DNA from: Bdellovibrionaceae bacterium UBA1609 | GTDB taxonomy: Bacteria; Bdellovibrionota; Bdellovibrionia; Bdellovibrionales; UBA1609 | Direction: 5' to 3' | Assembly: GCA_002321895.1 (NCBI GenBank) | Contig: DCMZ01000017.1 | Location: 248,001-312,000 of the forward strand | Length of the DNA stretch: 64,000 nt | Shown here: positions 62,047 to 64,000 of the stretch, one piece after another | Layout: each line of letters starts with the position of its first letter | Position numbering within the stretch: position 1 is the first letter of the stretch | The notes under the pieces: generated by a model | Told to the model about the DNA's origin: nothing | What the model saw: the letters and a program-made list of their open reading frames with translations, nothing else | Databases searched by the model: none | Translations under genes and position numbers: made by a program

Positions 62047-62421
62047 TTATACAGCCTTTTTCTTACCAGCTACCGTCTTCTTAGGACCTTTACGTGTACG
62101 CGCATTTTGACGAGTACTCTGTCCACGACATGGAAGACCTTTTCTGTGCCTAATTCCTCTGTAGCAACCTAAATCCATTAGGCGCTTAATAGAAAGACCA
62201 ACATCTCTTCTCAAATCCCCTTCAACTTTGAAAGAGTCATCAAGAATATTACGAAGCTGAGCCACCTGCTCATCCGTTAATTGATCTGTTCTCAATTCCT
62301 TAGGGAAGTTTGCTAATTTGCAAATCTCTTTTGCACGAGTCTGGCCAATTCCGTAAATATACGTTAAAGCCACTTCCATTCTTTTGTTTCGCGGTAAGTC
62401 AACACCAGCTATACGAGCCAT
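62047..62421 (-). CDS. rpsM: 30S ribosomal protein S13
   Basis: A 124-residue S13. It begins MARIAGVDLPRNKRMEVALT, has YGIGQTRAKEIC, and ends with CYRGIRHRKGLPCRGQST followed by TRKGPKKTVAGKK. It is 9 bp after rpmJ and 27 bp before rpsK. Confidence 0.99.
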   Translation of the reverse strand: MARIAGVDLPRNKRMEVALTYIYGIGQTRAKEICKLANFPKELRTDQLTDEQVAQLRNILDDSFKVEGDLRRDVGLSIKRLMDLGCYRGIRHRKGLPCRGQSTRQNARTRKGPKKTVAGKKKAV

Positions 62422-62430
62422 TTATAACCT

Positions 62431-62544
62431 CTAACCTTGTTTTTGTTTGTGCTTCGGGTTCTCGCAAATCACACGAATTATGCCTTTGCGCTTGATTACC
62501 TTGCACTTGTTGCAAATTTTCTTAACTGAAGGTCTTACTTTCAT
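62431..62544 (-). CDS. rpmJ: 50S ribosomal protein L36
   Basis: A 37-residue L36 of the zinc-binding type: MKVRPSVKKICNKCKVIKRK, then IRVICENPKHKQKQG, giving the C-C-C-H ligands. The start is internal to a longer open frame and is preceded by GAGGAAG. It follows adk after 141 bp. In Bacillus-type operons map and infA lie between these genes; both are absent here. Confidence 0.97.
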   Translation of the reverse strand: MKVRPSVKKICNKCKVIKRKGIIRVICENPKHKQKQG

Positions 62545-62685
62545 TTCTTCCTCACTTTGTACGTAAGTCATTAAACTTACTACCAAAATACCGTTTATCT
62601 CGGGCGAAAAATACACCTTGGCACAACGCTCAAAGCGCGAAAATTAACACCCTCAAATGTTCAAGTCCAGCATAATTATTGGGTT

Positions 62686-63327
62686 TTACCCCAAAACCTT
62701 TTGAACTCTCTCGAACACCTCATCGGCAGATCCCGTGCCGTCAATTTCTGTAAATTGGCCCTTATTTTGGTAAAATTCTTTCACCGGGCGGGTGCTATTT
62801 TCATAATTTTCAAGTCTCACTTTAATGACGTCTTCCTGATCGTCTTTTCGCTGAACCACTTCAGCTTTCCCACACACATCACAAACTCCATCCTGTTGAG
62901 GAGGTTTAGATGCAATATGGTAAACGGCTCCACAGCCTTTGCACACTCTACGTCCAGTTAATCGACTCACTAACTCAGACTCAGGCACTTGGAACGAAAT
63001 CACTCGATCCAGAGGAGCTCCAATTTTCTCAAGCAATCCATCTAAAGCATCCGCTTGAGCTGTAGTTCTTGGAAATCCATCCAAGATGAAGCTTTGACCA
63101 TTAAGATTTTTCAAAACCTCTTCCACTAATCCAATCGTCACTTCGTCTGGGACTAGATTTCCAGCATCCATAAATTCTTTAGCCTTTTTACCTAATTCCG
63201 TTTCGTTTTTTATCGCGTTACGAAATAGGTCTCCTGTCGATATATGCCTCATATCCAACTTCTCAACAAGAAGAGCCGACTGAGTCCCTTTACCTACGCC
63301 AGGAGCGCCAAACAAAATCAAATTCAT
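62686..63327 (-). CDS. adk: Adenylate kinase, zinc-containing long-lid form
   Basis: A 213-residue adenylate kinase (ATP + AMP = 2 ADP). The P-loop is GAPGVGKGTQ at 7-16, followed by MRHISTGDLFRNAI and FILDGFPRTTAQADAL. The lid has four cysteines (VCKGCGAVY and GVCDVCGKAE), so it should bind zinc as in Gram-positive and many other bacterial enzymes. Its ATG overlaps the secY stop (TAATG). Confidence 0.98.
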   Translation of the reverse strand: MNLILFGAPGVGKGTQSALLVEKLDMRHISTGDLFRNAIKNETELGKKAKEFMDAGNLVPDEVTIGLVEEVLKNLNGQSFILDGFPRTTAQADALDGLLEKIGAPLDRVISFQVPESELVSRLTGRRVCKGCGAVYHIASKPPQQDGVCDVCGKAEVVQRKDDQEDVIKVRLENYENSTRPVKEFYQNKGQFTEIDGTGSADEVFERVQKVLG

Positions 63328-64000
63328 TAGTATCGAACCCTTCGGCTTTTTACTTTCACTCCACCCACTGCGCCATCGTACTTAGCAGTAATTAGGTGAG
63401 ACTGAATCTGTTGCGCAGTATCTAGCGCAACACCCACAAGAATCAACAAACTTGTTCCACCAAAATAGAATGGAAGCTTTAACTGATCTATCAGTATTGT
63501 GGGAAGTATACATACGGCACTCAAATAAATAGCACCAGTTACTGTCAAACGATCCAATACCCTTTTAATGTAGTCGGCAGTGCTTTTACCTGCTCTTACA
63601 CCGGGGATAAAACCACCGTATTTTTTAAGGTTATCGGCAACCTCTGTAGGGTTAAATTGAATCTCCGTATAGAAGAAACAAAAGAACACAATCAATCCTA
63701 CAAATAAAACATTATAAATAGACCCTGTCGGAGTCAGTGATTGCTGTAAGTTCTGCATCCAAGGCGCATCAATAAACTGGGCCATCGTTGATGGAAACAT
63801 CAATAAACTGGAAGCAAAAATAGGCGGAATCACATTGGCAAAATTAACTTTTAAAGGCAAATGACTCATCTGTTGGTTCATCGCCTGTTTACCTTGTCCT
63901 CTACCAGAATACTGGATAGGAATCCTTCTCTGCCCCACTTCAACAAACACGATTGCAGCAATGACAATCACCATAAACGCGATAATCCCAAGAGCAATGA
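63327..64000 (-). CDS. secY: Protein translocase subunit SecY, partial (C-terminal half)
   Basis: The C-terminal 224 codons of SecY; the N-terminal half lies beyond base 64000. The reading frame is open to the window edge. Visible are VEVGQRRIPIQYSGRGQG, VNFANVIPPIFASSLLMFPS, FCFFYTEIQFNPTEVADNLK and the GFIPGVRAGKSTADYIKRVL segment, all characteristic of helices 6-10 of the translocation channel. It is the first gene of the visible part of the operon and overlaps adk by one base. Confidence 0.98.
   Translation of the reverse strand, partial: IALGIIAFMVIVIAAIVFVEVGQRRIPIQYSGRGQGKQAMNQQMSHLPLKVNFANVIPPIFASSLLMFPSTMAQFIDAPWMQNLQQSLTPTGSIYNVLFVGLIVFFCFFYTEIQFNPTEVADNLKKYGGFIPGVRAGKSTADYIKRVLDRLTVTGAIYLSAVCILPTILIDQLKLPFYFGGTSLLILVGVALDTAQQIQSHLITAKYDGAVGGVKVKSRRVRY

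Overview
This 64 kb window is a stretch of chromosome from an AT-rich, Gram-negative bacterium. A large surface-polysaccharide locus (about 1-48.5 kb) joins envelope and secreted-protein genes (48.7-59.7 kb) and then the end of the spc/alpha ribosomal-protein operon (59.9-64 kb). The adjacent pair matching my recollection of the TIGR03546 and TIGR03545 families, the outer-membrane barrel and the many TTG starts fit a Bdellovibrionota-like or other deep-branching proteobacterial lineage. That placement is inference; RpoA, SecY and S11 are present to test it. No stretch longer than about 300 bases lacks a gene. I saw no tRNA, rRNA, CRISPR array, insertion sequence or phage gene.

Layout. 1-3742 (minus): manC, an unusual homocysteine-methyltransferase-like/MetF fusion, and a truncated nucleotidyltransferase. 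3907-16468: a sugar aminotransferase, two GT-C-like membrane proteins with a YhcH-type anomerase, a Wzm/Wzt ABC exporter, and several glycosyltransferases including a DUF115-GT2 fusion. 16542-28840: a GT4 gene, then a 12-gene minus-strand operon (27237 down to 17623) for an unidentified, possibly CMP-activated, sugar. Divergent from that operon is a fusion of an RmlD-like SDR with a PurF-like phosphoribosyltransferase domain. 28948-37032 (minus): CapK-like ligase, polysaccharide deacetylase-like protein, WecB, an MBOAT/SGNH acyltransferase pair and a methyltransferase. 37188-41785: FkbM methyltransferase, Wzx-like flippase, initiating sugar-phosphate transferase and GalE. 41779-44899: gmd, an fcl/colC-like gene and colD, which with manC give a predicted GDP-colitose route. 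45069-48519: DprE1-like, DprE2-like and HAD-UbiA proteins, a route from PRPP to polyprenyl-phospho-arabinofuranose. 48720-51180: two envelope proteins. 51177-55163: two secreted proteins of unknown role, one with a possible trypsin-like triad. 55296-57319: rmlB and rmlA, divergent. 57379-59729: a small outer-membrane protein, an 80-bp tandem repeat, a threonine/serine dehydratase and a TlpA-like thioredoxin. 59970-64000: secY-adk-rpmJ-rpsM-rpsK-rpoA-rplQ, lacking map, infA and rpsD.

How it works together. The locus encodes sugar activation (GDP-mannose, GDP-colitose, dTDP-4-keto-6-deoxyglucose, UDP-Gal/Glc, UDP-ManNAc, probably a CMP-sugar, polyprenyl-P-Araf), about seven cytoplasmic glycosyltransferases plus membrane GT-C candidates, both Wzx-type and ABC-type export, and decoration by acylation, deacetylation and methylation. 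The most likely places for undescribed chemistry are the SDR-PurF fusion with its operon, and the MetH-like/MetF fusion, which has lost all three zinc-binding cysteines.
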